NCBI RefSeq assembly: GCF_000308615.1
Contig: NZ_BAGB01000043.1
Location: forward strand, 1-64,000
DNA length: 64,000 nucleotides
Source: Nocardia jiangxiensis NBRC 101359
GTDB taxonomy: Bacteria > Actinomycetota > Actinomycetes > Mycobacteriales > Mycobacteriaceae
Direction of reading: 5' to 3'
The translations under genes were made by a program, and so were the position numbers. The stretch's first letter is position 1. Each line of letters starts with the position of its first letter. Below the pieces are notes generated by a model. It ran no database searches and was not told where the DNA came from. It saw only the letters and a list, made by a program, of their open reading frames with translations. Below are positions 40,137-49,095 of the stretch, piece by piece.

Positions 40137-41096
40137 ATGGCCCGCGCGACGGGGTCGGTGCTGATCGTCACCGAAGCAGATGACCTGCACGCCGACGCGA
40201 TGGCTGCGACCCTCCGAAAGCACCACGGCGTCAACCCGATTCGTCTCGACATGCGCGACTTCCCGCGCGAGACCGGCAGTTTCCGGCTCGACCGCGCGGG
40301 TACCGCACGCTCGCTGTCCAACCTGCGCGGTCTGGATGAGGTCGCCTCGGTGTGGTGGCGGCGGCCGCATCAGGCCGTGGTGCCCAGCGGGGTGCGCCGC
40401 GCCGACGACGACTACCGGCAGGCCGAGTGCGACGGTTTCCTGCAGGGACTGCTGTGGTCGATTCCGGCGGTCTGGGTCAACGATCCCGGCACCGACCGCA
40501 CCGCGACCCGCAAGATCGTGCAACTCGAGACCGCACGCCGCGCGGGATTCGTCATCCCGGAAACCCTGGTCACCAACGATCCGGACGAAGCACGCAGCTT
40601 CGTCGGCTCACGGCCGGGTCCGGTGGTCTACAAGCGCACCGGAACCGGGCGCGCGGAATTCTCCGAGACCCGGGTGGTCACGCCCGCGGACCTGACCCGC
40701 CTGGAAACGATCCGCTCCGCGCCCACGACCTTCCAGGACTATGTCGAGGCCGACTGCGATCTGCGCGTGGTCTGGATCGACGGGGTCGAGTGGACCGTGC
40801 GCATCGACTCGCAATCGGGTGTGGGACGGGTGGATTCGCGCCTGGACACCTCGGTCGACTTCACCCCCGAACGACTGCCCGCCACGGTGAGTAAATCCAT
40901 CGCCACCGTGATGGGCGCGCTCGGACTGACCTTCGGCGTACTGGACATCCGCCTCGGGACCGACGGCGAGTACTACTTCCTGGAGGTCAACCCCCAGGGG
41001 CAGTTCGCGTATCTCGAGATCAAGACCGGCCTGCCGATATTCCGCAGTCTCGCAGGGTATCTCGTGCTCGGTGACGCGAGCGTGCCGCGAGCATGA
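40137..41096 (+). CDS. MvdC/MvdD-like ATP-grasp ribosomal peptide maturase
   Basis: About 319 residues. The pre-ATP-grasp domain has 'VLIVTEADDLHADAMAATL' and 'LRGLDEVASVWWRRPH', and the ATP-grasp domain has 'GPVVYKRTGTGRAEFSET', 'TFQDYVEADCDLRVVWIDG' and the strongly conserved end 'YYFLEVNPQGQFAYLEIKTG' (blocks: 'FLEVNPQGQFAYLEI', 'TGLPIFRSLAGYL'), typical of graspetide ligases. These use ATP to form omega-ester or omega-amide rings in a ribosomally made peptide. The gene lies 15 bases downstream of the putative precursor on the same strand with GAGAGG before the ATG. The pair is inserted between AcnR/thioesterase and the HTH/ABC-F genes, which are neighbours of acn in mycobacteria. Confidence 0.85.
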   Translation: MARATGSVLIVTEADDLHADAMAATLRKHHGVNPIRLDMRDFPRETGSFRLDRAGTARSLSNLRGLDEVASVWWRRPHQAVVPSGVRRADDDYRQAECDGFLQGLLWSIPAVWVNDPGTDRTATRKIVQLETARRAGFVIPETLVTNDPDEARSFVGSRPGPVVYKRTGTGRAEFSETRVVTPADLTRLETIRSAPTTFQDYVEADCDLRVVWIDGVEWTVRIDSQSGVGRVDSRLDTSVDFTPERLPATVSKSIATVMGALGLTFGVLDIRLGTDGEYYFLEVNPQGQFAYLEIKTGLPIFRSLAGYLVLGDASVPRA

Positions 41097-41113
41097 GCGC
41101 CGCGCCGAGCGAA

Positions 41114-41356
41114 TTACTTGCTCGCCCCGGCCTTCCGGCGATTCGCGCCGCCACGGCTGCGGAGTTGCACATGCGACTCCACCAGCACGTTGTGGATGAA
41201 CCCGTACGAGCGGCCCGTCTCGCGTGCCAGCGAGCGGATACTGGCCCCCGCCTCGTATTGCTTCTTGAGCTGGGTTTGCAAGCGGTCGCGAGACTTTCCG
41301 GTCACGCGCGTCCCTTTACCCAGCGTGGACTTCCCCTGTGTGGGCCTGTCACTCAT
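41114..41356 (-). CDS. Small helix-turn-helix protein (Rv1473A-like)
   Basis: About 80 residues, basic. The central HTH 'QLKKQYEAGASIRSLARETG' and 'RSYGFIHNVLVESHV' is followed by a Gly/Arg/Lys tail. It matches the small HTH protein encoded beside acn in mycobacteria (Rv1473A) and similar short regulators across actinobacteria. ATG 41356 is preceded by GGAGGAAG at good spacing and gives the family N-terminus 'MSDRPTQGKSTLGKGTR'. It converges with the ATP-grasp gene (17-base gap, with a small CGAGC/GCTCG hairpin at 41106-41124) and is divergent from the DHFR-like gene. Confidence 0.88.
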   Translation of the reverse strand: MSDRPTQGKSTLGKGTRVTGKSRDRLQTQLKKQYEAGASIRSLARETGRSYGFIHNVLVESHVQLRSRGGANRRKAGASK

Positions 41357-41535
41357 GGCTTCCTCCGGTCGCCCTGCAGCCTGATTCAAGGCTAGAACTA
41401 CAAGCATGCAGTGATCAACGCTTCCATGTGATCAACCTCACGATAATTGTCCGGAATCGGCATCGGCGACAATTTTCGGCGTCGTACGCCGTCTGCACAA
41501 CCGACACCACACCGAACGAACTTCAGGAGCCCCCC

Positions 41536-42135
41536 ATGCGCAGGATCACCGCAGGACTGTTCATCGCGCTCGACGGCGTCGTCGCCGACCCGCAGAACTG
41601 GCACTTCCCCTACTTCAACGACGAGATGGGCGCCGCGGTCAGCGATCAGATGGGCACCGCCGACACGATGCTGTTCGGCCGCACGACCTACGAGGGGTTC
41701 GCCGCCGCCTGGCCCGAGCGCGAGCACGCGGGCGGCCCGGACGCCGAGATGGCCCGGCATTTCGGCGACATCCGCAAGATCGTGGCCACCCGCCGCGACA
41801 TCGACCTGCAGTGGCGCAATTCCGAGGTGCTGCAGGGCGATCTGATCGAGTCGGTGACCGCGCTGAAGCAGGAGCCGGGCGGCGATATCGGCCTGAGCGG
41901 TTCGGTATCGATCGTGCGACAGTTGCTGTCCGCGAATCTGATCGACGAACTGCACCTGCTCGTGCACCCGATCGCGATGCGCTCGGGCATGCGCCTGTTC
42001 GAGGAGGCCGATACGCCGCTGCCGCTGACACTGCTGCGCTCGGCAACCTTCAAGACCGGCGTGGTGCACACCGTCTACGGGCCCGGCGAAATTCTCGAAG
42101 GCGGCTACGAACAGGCCCGCGAGAGCCTGTCCTAG
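41536..42135 (+). CDS. Dihydrofolate reductase-fold protein (RibD C-terminal domain family)
   Basis: About 199 residues. Family blocks are 'RRITAGLFIALDGVVADPQN', 'GTADTMLFGRTTYEGFAAAW', 'IRKIVATRRDIDLQWRN' and 'GDIGLSGSVSIVRQLLSANL', the last holding the NADPH-binding Gly-Ser-Gly. 'DELHLLVHPIAMRSGMRLF' closes the fold. Members are NADPH-dependent reductases of uncertain substrate, common in multiple copies in actinobacteria. GGAG lies 6 bases before ATG 41536. It converges with the ABC-F gene (9-base gap). Confidence 0.88.
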   Translation: MRRITAGLFIALDGVVADPQNWHFPYFNDEMGAAVSDQMGTADTMLFGRTTYEGFAAAWPEREHAGGPDAEMARHFGDIRKIVATRRDIDLQWRNSEVLQGDLIESVTALKQEPGGDIGLSGSVSIVRQLLSANLIDELHLLVHPIAMRSGMRLFEEADTPLPLTLLRSATFKTGVVHTVYGPGEILEGGYEQARESLS

Positions 42136-42144
42136 CTGTACTGC

Positions 42145-43776
42145 TCAGGCCAGCTGGATCAGCTCCAGATAGTCCTGCGACCAATGGTCCTCGGTGCCGT
42201 CGGGCAGCATGATGACCCGTTCCGGGTTCAGTGCCTCGGCCGCGCCGGGATCGTGCGTCACCAGGACCACCGCGCCGGCGTAACTGCGCAGCGCGTCCAG
42301 CACCTGTTCGCGCGAGACCGGGTCGAGGTTGTTGGTGGGCTCGTCCAGCAGCAGCACATTCGCCGCGGAGGAGACCAGTCCGGCCAGGGCCAGGCGGGTC
42401 TTCTCACCGCCGGACAGCGTCCCCGCGGGCTGTTCGAGCTGCGGACCGGAGAACATGAACGCGCCCAGCAGGCTGCGCAGTTCCTGCTCGCCCGCATCCG
42501 GCGAGGCGTGCCGGATGTTCTCCCAGACCGTGGCGTTGTCGTCGAGGGTGTCGTGCTCCTGGGCGAAATAGCCGACCTTGAGGCCGCGGCCGGGCTCCAC
42601 CCCGCCCGCGGTCGGAGTCTCCACTCCCGCCAGCAGTTTCAGCATGGTCGTCTTACCCGCGCCGTTGAGCCCGAGCACCACGACACGGCTGCCCCGGTCG
42701 ACGGCGAAGCTGACGCCGGTGAAGATCTCCAGCGAGCCGTACAGCTTCGTCAGGTCCGTCACCATCAGCGGGGTACGACCGCAGGGGGCGGGCTCCGGGA
42801 ATTTGATCCGGGCCACCTTGTCGGCCACGCGTACCTCGTCCAGATCCGCGAGCAGCCGGTCCGCGCGCTTGGCCATCTGGTGTGCCGCAGCGGCTTTCGT
42901 GGCCTTGGCGCCGAGTTTGGCGGCCTGGGCGCGCAGTGCGCCGGCCTTCTTCTCCGCATTGGCGCGTTCCCTCACCCGCCGCTGCTCGTCGGTGGCGCGG
43001 GCGTCGAGGTACTTCTTCCAACCCATGTTGTAGAGATCGGCCTCGCCGCGCACCGCGTCCAGGAACCAGACCTTGTTCACCACGTCGGCGAGCAGATCCA
43101 CGTCGTGGGAGATCACGATCAGGCCGCCGTCGTGGTTCTGCAGGAATCCGCGCAGCCAGGTGATCGAATCGGCGTCGAGGTGGTTGGTGGGCTCGTCCAG
43201 CAGCAGCGTGCGGTCGCTGCGGCCACCCGAACCGTCCGAGGCGGAGAACAGGATGCGGGCCAGTTCGATGCGCCGACGCTGACCACCGGACAGGGTGCGC
43301 AGCTGCTGGTTCAGCACGCGATCGGGCAGGCCCAGGCTGTTGCAGATCCGGGCGGCCTCACTCTCGGCGACATAGCCGCCCAGGGCCGAGAACCGGTCCT
43401 CGAGCTGGCCGTACTTGCGCACCGCCTTCTCGCGTTCGGCGTCGTCGGCCACCTCGGCCATGCGCGCCTGCTGCTTCTCCATATCGCGGATCAGCGCGTC
43501 CAGGCCGCGGGCGGACAGCACCCGGTCGCGGGCCAGCACGTCCAGATTGCCCTCGCGCGGATCCTGTGGCAGATAACCGATTTCGCCGGACCTGGTCACC
43601 GTGCCCGCATAGGGTTCCCCCTCACCGGCCAGGATGCGCAGCGTGGTCGTCTTACCGGCGCCATTGCGCCCGACCAGCCCGATCCGGTCGCCCGACTGCA
43701 CCCGCAGCGCCGAACCGGGCGCGGTCAGCAGTGTGCGGATTCCGGCCCGGACCTCCAGGTCGGTCGCGGTGATCAC
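42145..43776 (-). CDS. ABC-F family ATPase (Rv1473-like)
   Basis: About 543 residues with two ABC ATPase domains and no membrane helices. The first has Walker A 'GLVGRNGAGKTTTLRI', signature 'LSGGQRRRIELARIL' and Walker B 'TLLLDEPTNHLDADS'. The second has 'VLGLNGAGKTTMLKL', 'LSGGEKTRLALAGLV' and 'VLLLDEPTNNLDPVS'. A charged linker rich in Lys/Ala/Arg separates them. ABC-F proteins act on the ribosome as translation factors or antibiotic-protection proteins. In this syntenic position it is most likely the housekeeping Rv1473 counterpart; resistance cannot be inferred. GTG 43776 has GAGGAG upstream. Confidence 0.93.
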   Translation of the reverse strand: MITATDLEVRAGIRTLLTAPGSALRVQSGDRIGLVGRNGAGKTTTLRILAGEGEPYAGTVTRSGEIGYLPQDPREGNLDVLARDRVLSARGLDALIRDMEKQQARMAEVADDAEREKAVRKYGQLEDRFSALGGYVAESEAARICNSLGLPDRVLNQQLRTLSGGQRRRIELARILFSASDGSGGRSDRTLLLDEPTNHLDADSITWLRGFLQNHDGGLIVISHDVDLLADVVNKVWFLDAVRGEADLYNMGWKKYLDARATDEQRRVRERANAEKKAGALRAQAAKLGAKATKAAAAHQMAKRADRLLADLDEVRVADKVARIKFPEPAPCGRTPLMVTDLTKLYGSLEIFTGVSFAVDRGSRVVVLGLNGAGKTTMLKLLAGVETPTAGGVEPGRGLKVGYFAQEHDTLDDNATVWENIRHASPDAGEQELRSLLGAFMFSGPQLEQPAGTLSGGEKTRLALAGLVSSAANVLLLDEPTNNLDPVSREQVLDALRSYAGAVVLVTHDPGAAEALNPERVIMLPDGTEDHWSQDYLELIQLA

Positions 43777-44023
43777 AACAGTCTCCTCGGCAAAATAGTC
43801 GTGCGGTCACGGGGTGATAGCTCGGATGTGCGTCGACAGAACGCACGAGAATCTCCGATTTTACGCACCCTGCCGATCGGCCGCCGTAACGCGCACCACT
43901 ACGGCCGTCCGGCGGGCCCGCCGGGACCTCACTCCGATCGGTGTGCCGGGCGCCCTCGAGCGCGATTCGCCGATGGGGCCGGACCTATCGGGCGCACGCG
44001 GTCATCGGCTAGCGTGCGAAGTT

Positions 44024-44788
44024 ATGAGCGATGACCTGAAGGGTAAGAGTGCGCTGGTCACCGGTGCGAGCCGCGGCATCGGCAAAGCGGTCGCGGCCGA
44101 ATTGCTGGCCCAGGGCGCGAACGTGTTGATCACCGCCCGCAAAGCCGAACCGCTGGAGGAAACCGCCACCGAACTGCGCGCGCTCGGCCATACCGGGAAG
44201 GTCGTTGCGCTGGCGGGCAATTCGGGCGACGCAACCGCGCGCGCGGATGCGGTGGCCACCGCGATCGCCGAATTCGGCGCGCTGGACATCCTGATCAACA
44301 ACACCGGCATCAACCCCGTCTACGGCTCGCTCATGGAGGCCGATCTGGACGCGGTCCGCAAGATCTTCGACGTCAACGTCGTCGCCGCGCTCGGTTACGT
44401 CCAGGAGGCGTTCCGGGCGTGGATGGGGGCCAACGGCGGTGTGGTGGTCAACGTCGCCAGCGTGGCCGGAATCCGCTCCAGCGGGGTGATCGCCGCGTAC
44501 GGCGCGTCGAAAGCCGCGCTGATCCGGCTCACCGAGGAACTGGCCTGGCAGCTCGGTCCCGGTATCCGGGTCAACGCCGTGGCACCCGCGGTGGTCAAGA
44601 CCAAATTCGCCGACGCGCTCTACTCCGCGGACGAGGACGCCGCGGCCGCGCCGTATCCGATGAAGCGCCTGGGCAATCCGGAAGACGTCGCCGCACTGAT
44701 CGCGTTCCTCGTCTCGGATCGAGCGGCCTGGATCACCGGTGAGGTCGTGCGGGTCGACGGCGGTCTGCTGGCCACCGGCGGGCTCTGA
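44024..44788 (+). CDS. SDR family oxidoreductase (FabG-like)
   Basis: About 254 residues. Classical SDR motifs: cofactor 'SALVTGASRGIGKAVAAEL', 'ILINNTGINPVYG', catalytic Ser in 'VVVNVASVAGIRSSG' and YxxxK in 'AAYGASKAALIRLTEEL'. It ends with 'ITGEVVRVDGGLLATGGL'. The NNTGINP variant of the NNAG motif is typical of a mycobacterial subgroup of fatty-acid or steroid-type SDRs, but the substrate is not readable. It is divergent from the ABC-F gene (247-base gap) and convergent with the next gene (14-base gap). Confidence 0.9.
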   Translation: MSDDLKGKSALVTGASRGIGKAVAAELLAQGANVLITARKAEPLEETATELRALGHTGKVVALAGNSGDATARADAVATAIAEFGALDILINNTGINPVYGSLMEADLDAVRKIFDVNVVAALGYVQEAFRAWMGANGGVVVNVASVAGIRSSGVIAAYGASKAALIRLTEELAWQLGPGIRVNAVAPAVVKTKFADALYSADEDAAAAPYPMKRLGNPEDVAALIAFLVSDRAAWITGEVVRVDGGLLATGGL

Positions 44789-44802
44789 GGGGTACCGACG
44801 GG

Positions 44803-45723
44803 TCAGCGGAACAACAGCGCGCTGGCCATGTCGGCCTCCATGTAGTGCATGTACTTGCTCGCGGTGTCCTCGGTGACCGCGCTGGTCGCGGTCACCACCG
44901 TGAGGACCACGAAATTGCCCTGGGACTTGGTCTGCCACTTGCCGACGGCGAAATGGGCGATGTAGCTGCCGGGGCGCATCCTCAGGTCGTCGTCGGCGTA
45001 TTGGGTCGCGAGTTTGCGCGAGTCCTCGGTGCCGGTGGTGCCCAGCACGTACTGGGTGAGCATGACGCCGCCGTTCTCGGCCTTGTACACCATCTCCGCC
45101 GCGTACTGGCAGCCCAGACCGGTCAGCTTGCCATTGTTCTCGATATCGGAGCAGCTGGAATGGTCCCGGCCCTCCACCCAGTCGGCATGCAGATGGACCG
45201 CGCCCAGGGTGAAATTCCAGTCGTGCGAGTACTCGGTGTAGCTGAACCGGCCGCCGGACGGGCCCGCCGACGAGGTCGTGGTGGTCGTCGTGGACGAGCT
45301 GCTGGTGGCCGAGACCAGCGACGGGCTGGACGGACTCGCGGACGTGTCGTCGCCGGAATGGCGATTGAGCACGACGACCAGGGCGACGGCGATCACCGCC
45401 AGCACCACCACTCCGGCGACGCCACCGGCGATCAGAGCCGTGTTGTTGCGGCGCGGCGGCGGGAATCCCCCGGGATATCCGGGCTGAGCCGACCAGCCGG
45501 GCTGCTGCTGCGACTGCCAACCCTGTTGCGGGTCGCCGGGCGGCGGATAGGCCGATTGCTGATAGCCGGGCTGCGGCTGCTGATAGACGGGGTGCGCGTT
45601 GGCGGTCTGTCCCCATCCGGCGTCGGGTGTCTGCTGATAGCCGCCGGACTGCCCCCATCCGGGCGAGTCGGGCGATTGCGGCGTGGGATTCCCGTAGGGG
45701 TCCGAGCCGGGGGGATACGTCAT
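44803..45723 (-). CDS. Single-pass membrane protein with Pro/Gln-rich cytosolic tail
   Basis: About 306 residues. The first 90 residues are low complexity (Pro, Gln, Tyr, Gly; repeated 'GYQQ' and 'QPGW' units). A single helix at about 97-118 ('ALIAGGVAGVVVLAVIAVAL') is followed by a Ser/Thr-rich stalk and an external domain of about 160 residues with two cysteines ('HSSCSDIENNGKLTGLGCQY'). This design is common among mycobacterial and nocardial envelope proteins of unknown function. ATG 45723 has an ideal GGAAGGAGG. The tail may be a phosphorylation or binding platform, which is inference only. Confidence 0.82.
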   Translation of the reverse strand: MTYPPGSDPYGNPTPQSPDSPGWGQSGGYQQTPDAGWGQTANAHPVYQQPQPGYQQSAYPPPGDPQQGWQSQQQPGWSAQPGYPGGFPPPRRNNTALIAGGVAGVVVLAVIAVALVVVLNRHSGDDTSASPSSPSLVSATSSSSTTTTTTSSAGPSGGRFSYTEYSHDWNFTLGAVHLHADWVEGRDHSSCSDIENNGKLTGLGCQYAAEMVYKAENGGVMLTQYVLGTTGTEDSRKLATQYADDDLRMRPGSYIAHFAVGKWQTKSQGNFVVLTVVTATSAVTEDTASKYMHYMEADMASALLFR

Positions 45724-45850
45724 CGCTGCCTCCTTCCGCACCCGGGGTCGCCGTAGCGCCCTGTCGCGGTCGTCCCCCCAGGCTTGCGCGGAAACCCTAC
45801 CGCAGCACTGTGACACGTTGCCACGCAGATTCTCTGATCCAATATTCGGT

Positions 45851-46933
45851 GTGACCTCCGATCTCCTCATCTGCGGCCTCGGCCCGGCCGGGCGTGCGCT
45901 GGCGCATCGCGCGATCGTTCGCGGGCTCACCGTCACCGTCGTGGATCCCCGGCCCACGCGGCGCTGGACCGAGACCTACGCGGCATGGGCGGACGAGTTG
46001 CCGGACTGGATCTGCACTGCCGCGATCGCGGCCACGGTGCCCCGGCCGGTCGCGTGGGGTACGCGACGATTCGAGATCGATCGGGCCTATACGGTCTTCG
46101 ACACTGCCGCACTCCAGGATTCGCTCGATATCGGCGCGGCGACCGTGGTGAGTGATCGGGTCGAGCAGATCATCCGATCGCCACGTTCACGAATCCCGCA
46201 GTCGGCGCGGTTGTCCGGCGGTGAGGTCCTGCACGCCCGGCGGGTGATCGACGCGCGCGGTGTTTCCCGCTCCCCCGACCGGGCCGAGCAGACCGCCTAC
46301 GGCGTTGTCCTGCCGCGGAATCGGTGGGGCGAGCCGTTGTTCATGGATTGGCGCACCGACAACGGCACCACCCCCGACGAGCCGCGTTCGTTCCTCTACG
46401 CGGTCCCCCTCGGTGAGACCGCGATCCTGCTGGAAGAGACCTGCCTGGCCGGACGCCCCGCATTGGATCCGGCTCGGCTACGCGACCGTTTGTATGCCCG
46501 GATGCGCTGCCGCGGAATAGAATTCGACGGCAGCGAACCGGTCGAGCGGGTTCGTTTTCCACTCCAGGGTGGCCGACCCGGCGCGGGACGTTTCGGCGCG
46601 GCGGGCGGATTGCTGCACCCCGCAACGGGTTACAGCGTCGCGGCGTCGCTGACCGCCGCCGACGCGGTCGTCGCGGGTGCGTCCACCGGATCAGCCTCGG
46701 CGCGTGCGGTGCACCTGGCCCGGGAGGCCGGACTGCGCGCACTGCTCGCCCTCCCGCCGGCCGATCTTCCGGTCTTCTTCGACACCTTCTTCGCGCTGCC
46801 GACCGCGACGCAGCGCGCCTATCTGTCCGGCCGGGACGATCTGCCGGGCACCGCTGCCGCGATGACGTCGCTGTTCCGCGCCCTGCCGTGGCGGCTGCGC
46901 CGCACGCTCGCCACGGCCGTTCTCACGCGCTGA
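45851..46933 (+). CDS. Lycopene cyclase family FAD-dependent protein (CrtY/CrtL type)
   Basis: About 360 residues. The dinucleotide-binding start 'LLICGLGPAGRALAHRAI' and 'VTVVDPRPTRRWTETYAAW' followed by 'WADELPDWI' is characteristic of plant/cyanobacterial-type lycopene beta-cyclases, and 'QTAYGVVLPRNRWGEPLFMD' and 'LLEETCLAGRPAL' match the FLEET-like active-site motif (here LLEETCL). It should cyclise lycopene ends to beta-rings. No phytoene synthase, desaturase or ketolase gene is in the window, so its pathway partners are elsewhere. GTG 45851 was chosen to match the family start. Its 3' end overlaps the convergent MFS gene by 11 bases. Confidence 0.85.
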   Translation: MTSDLLICGLGPAGRALAHRAIVRGLTVTVVDPRPTRRWTETYAAWADELPDWICTAAIAATVPRPVAWGTRRFEIDRAYTVFDTAALQDSLDIGAATVVSDRVEQIIRSPRSRIPQSARLSGGEVLHARRVIDARGVSRSPDRAEQTAYGVVLPRNRWGEPLFMDWRTDNGTTPDEPRSFLYAVPLGETAILLEETCLAGRPALDPARLRDRLYARMRCRGIEFDGSEPVERVRFPLQGGRPGAGRFGAAGGLLHPATGYSVAASLTAADAVVAGASTGSASARAVHLAREAGLRALLALPPADLPVFFDTFFALPTATQRAYLSGRDDLPGTAAAMTSLFRALPWRLRRTLATAVLTR

Positions 46934-48314
46934 CTTCGGCTCGGTCGCCGAAGCTCAGCCGTCGGATGGGCCCCATCCCGACGAGTGCGACGACCGCCAG
47001 CACACCGTGCGCCGCGACGAACCAGAGCGCGACGTTGAACGATCCGGTGGTCTGCACGATGTACCCGATGACGATCGGGGTGACGATGCCCGCGATGTTG
47101 CCGAGTCCGTTGGTCAGCGAGCTGAAGATACTGGCGGCCTCGGTCGGTGCGACATCGGTGGTGATGGCCCAGCCCAGCGAGCCCATCCCCTTGCCGAAGA
47201 ACGCGGTGGTCATGATCAGCACGATGATGGTCGTGCTGTCGGTGAAGTCCGCGACCGCGATGACGGTACCCAGCAGGAGTCCGGCCGCGGCGGGCACCTT
47301 GCGCGCCAGGGTCAGCGAAACCCCGTGCCGCAGTAGGAAATCGGAGAGGAATCCGCCGAACAGCCCGCCGATGAACGCGGCCAGGGCGGGCAGTGCGGCG
47401 ATGAATCCCGCGTGCACCAGCGAGATGTGCCGGGCCTGGGTGAGGTAGATCGGGAACCAGGTGATGAAGAAATAGCTCAGCGAGTTCACCGCGTACTGGA
47501 ACACCGAGATCCCCCACAGCGGACGCATCGACAGGACGCGGCCGAGCATGCGCCGGTCGATGCGGGTCCGCGCGGCCGTCGAGGGAGTCGAATCCATGTC
47601 CACCAGCGCGCCGCCGCTGCTCATCGTGTCGAGTTCGCTCGGCGAGACCCGGCCGTGTTCGCGCGGCGGGTACATCCAGCCCCACCACAGGATCGCGATG
47701 GCCAGCCCGAGCGCGCCGAGCAGGACGAACACCCAGCGCCAGCCGAATTCGTGGGTGATCCAAGCCATGACGGGCGCGAACAGCACGGTGGCGAAATACT
47801 GTCCGGAGTTGAACACCGCGGTGGCCTGACCGCGTTCGGCGGTCGGGAACCAGATCGTCGCGACGCGGGCGTTCGCCGGGAAGGCCGGGGATTCGAAGAC
47901 GCCCAGCAGCAGTCGCAGCGCGAACATCACGACCAGCGCCACCACCACGCGCGTGTTGATCAGCCCGACCAGACTGGTGGCCGCGGTCGCCAGCGTCCAC
48001 AGCGCCAGGCTGCACGCGTACACCCGACGCGCGCCGAACCGGTCCAGCAGCATCCCGCCGGGCAGCTGCGCGACCACGTACGCCCAGCTGAACGCCGAGA
48101 AGATGTAGCCGAGCTGGACCGCGGAGAAGCCCAGGCTCTCGCGCACGCTGGTACCGGTGATCGACAGCGAACTGCGGTCGGCGTAGTTGACGACCGTGAT
48201 GACGAACAACAGTCCCAGTACGACGAACCGGGTGGGGATCCGCCGCGACCGTTGCGCGCCCGCGGGTGTGACCGGGCCCGCCGCGGCGAGGTCTCCGGAT
48301 TCCGGTTTCAGCAT
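46923..48314 (-). CDS. MFS transporter, anion:cation symporter (ACS) type
   Basis: About 463 residues, 12 membrane helices. Blocks such as 'VVNYADRSSLSITGTSV', 'SWAYVVAQLPGGMLLDRFGA', 'TIWFPTAERGQATAVFNSG' and 'VLFAPVMAWITHEFGWRW' are typical of the ACS family, which imports hexuronates, glucarate, phthalate and similar organic anions. No catabolic gene for such a substrate is adjacent. The start is probably ATG 48314. The HxlR regulator gene is divergent 245 bases away and may control it. Confidence 0.9.
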   Translation of the reverse strand: MLKPESGDLAAAGPVTPAGAQRSRRIPTRFVVLGLLFVITVVNYADRSSLSITGTSVRESLGFSAVQLGYIFSAFSWAYVVAQLPGGMLLDRFGARRVYACSLALWTLATAATSLVGLINTRVVVALVVMFALRLLLGVFESPAFPANARVATIWFPTAERGQATAVFNSGQYFATVLFAPVMAWITHEFGWRWVFVLLGALGLAIAILWWGWMYPPREHGRVSPSELDTMSSGGALVDMDSTPSTAARTRIDRRMLGRVLSMRPLWGISVFQYAVNSLSYFFITWFPIYLTQARHISLVHAGFIAALPALAAFIGGLFGGFLSDFLLRHGVSLTLARKVPAAAGLLLGTVIAVADFTDSTTIIVLIMTTAFFGKGMGSLGWAITTDVAPTEAASIFSSLTNGLGNIAGIVTPIVIGYIVQTTGSFNVALWFVAAHGVLAVVALVGMGPIRRLSFGDRAEVSA

Positions 48315-48559
48315 TCTCGTCCTCCTGCATCCCCGGCCACGGTTGTGGTCCGGGTCACCCGTCGGTGGGTGTCACAGGAGGTTATGCCGCGCGGACGATA
48401 CCCGTCGAACACCGATTCGGCATCGAGTGATACCCGAAACGCCAGGTCCGCAGCCTGATCGTCCCGCCGGATGCCCGAGCCGCTCCCCCGGCCGCGCACC
48501 CGCCGTTCGGACCGCTCGTCAGCTGCGGGGTCTCATGATGAAACCGGTATCCTCGCAGG

Positions 48560-49069
48560 ATGAAGCGCACGTCGTTCGCACGTTGGCCGTGCTCGATCGC
48601 CCGGACGATGGATCTGCTCGGCGACCGGTGGACACCACTGGTGTTGCGTGAGGCGTTCTACGGAATCCGGCGCTTCGACGACTTCCAGCAACAGCTGGGC
48701 ATCGCCCGCAACACCCTCAGCGACCGGCTGCGCCGTCTGGTGGACGAGGGCCTGCTCGACAAGCGCCCGTACCACACCGAGCCCGTCTGGTACGAATACG
48801 TACTCACCGAGAAGGGCGCGGACTTCTGGAGCGTGCTGCTGACGATCAACCGCTGGGGCGATCGCTGGCTGGCCGGTGCGGAAGGGGCGCCGATCACCGT
48901 GCACCACACCGCATGCGGTCACGACACCCAGGTCAAGGTCGTCTGCGAGCACTGCGGCGAACCGATGACGATCGATGATTCCCGCCTGCGGATGGGCCCC
49001 GGGTATCCCGCGCATCTGCGCGAACGTCCCGATATTCGGGAGCGCTTCGCCCGGCAGGACAGCGAGTAG
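48560..49069 (+). CDS. HxlR-family winged-helix regulator
   Basis: About 169 residues. 'CSIARTMDLLGDRWTPLVLR' is the hallmark HxlR start with the sensing Cys, followed by the winged helix 'IRRFDDFQQQLGIARNTLSD' and 'YEYVLTEKGADFWSVLLTIN'. The C-terminus carries extra cysteines and histidines ('HHTACGH', 'VVCEHCGEPM') that could bind zinc, a common extension in this family. It may respond to aldehydes or redox stress, but the ligand is unknown. Divergent from the ACS-type MFS gene. Confidence 0.9.
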   Translation: MKRTSFARWPCSIARTMDLLGDRWTPLVLREAFYGIRRFDDFQQQLGIARNTLSDRLRRLVDEGLLDKRPYHTEPVWYEYVLTEKGADFWSVLLTINRWGDRWLAGAEGAPITVHHTACGHDTQVKVVCEHCGEPMTIDDSRLRMGPGYPAHLRERPDIRERFARQDSE

Positions 49070-49095
49070 GTTCCCCACCGCGCCTCGGACCGGCG

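Noticed and set aside
42145..43776. ABC-F gene as an antibiotic-resistance determinant
   Set aside because: It lies in the conserved neighbourhood of Rv1473, so a housekeeping role is more likely; sequence alone gives no drug specificity.
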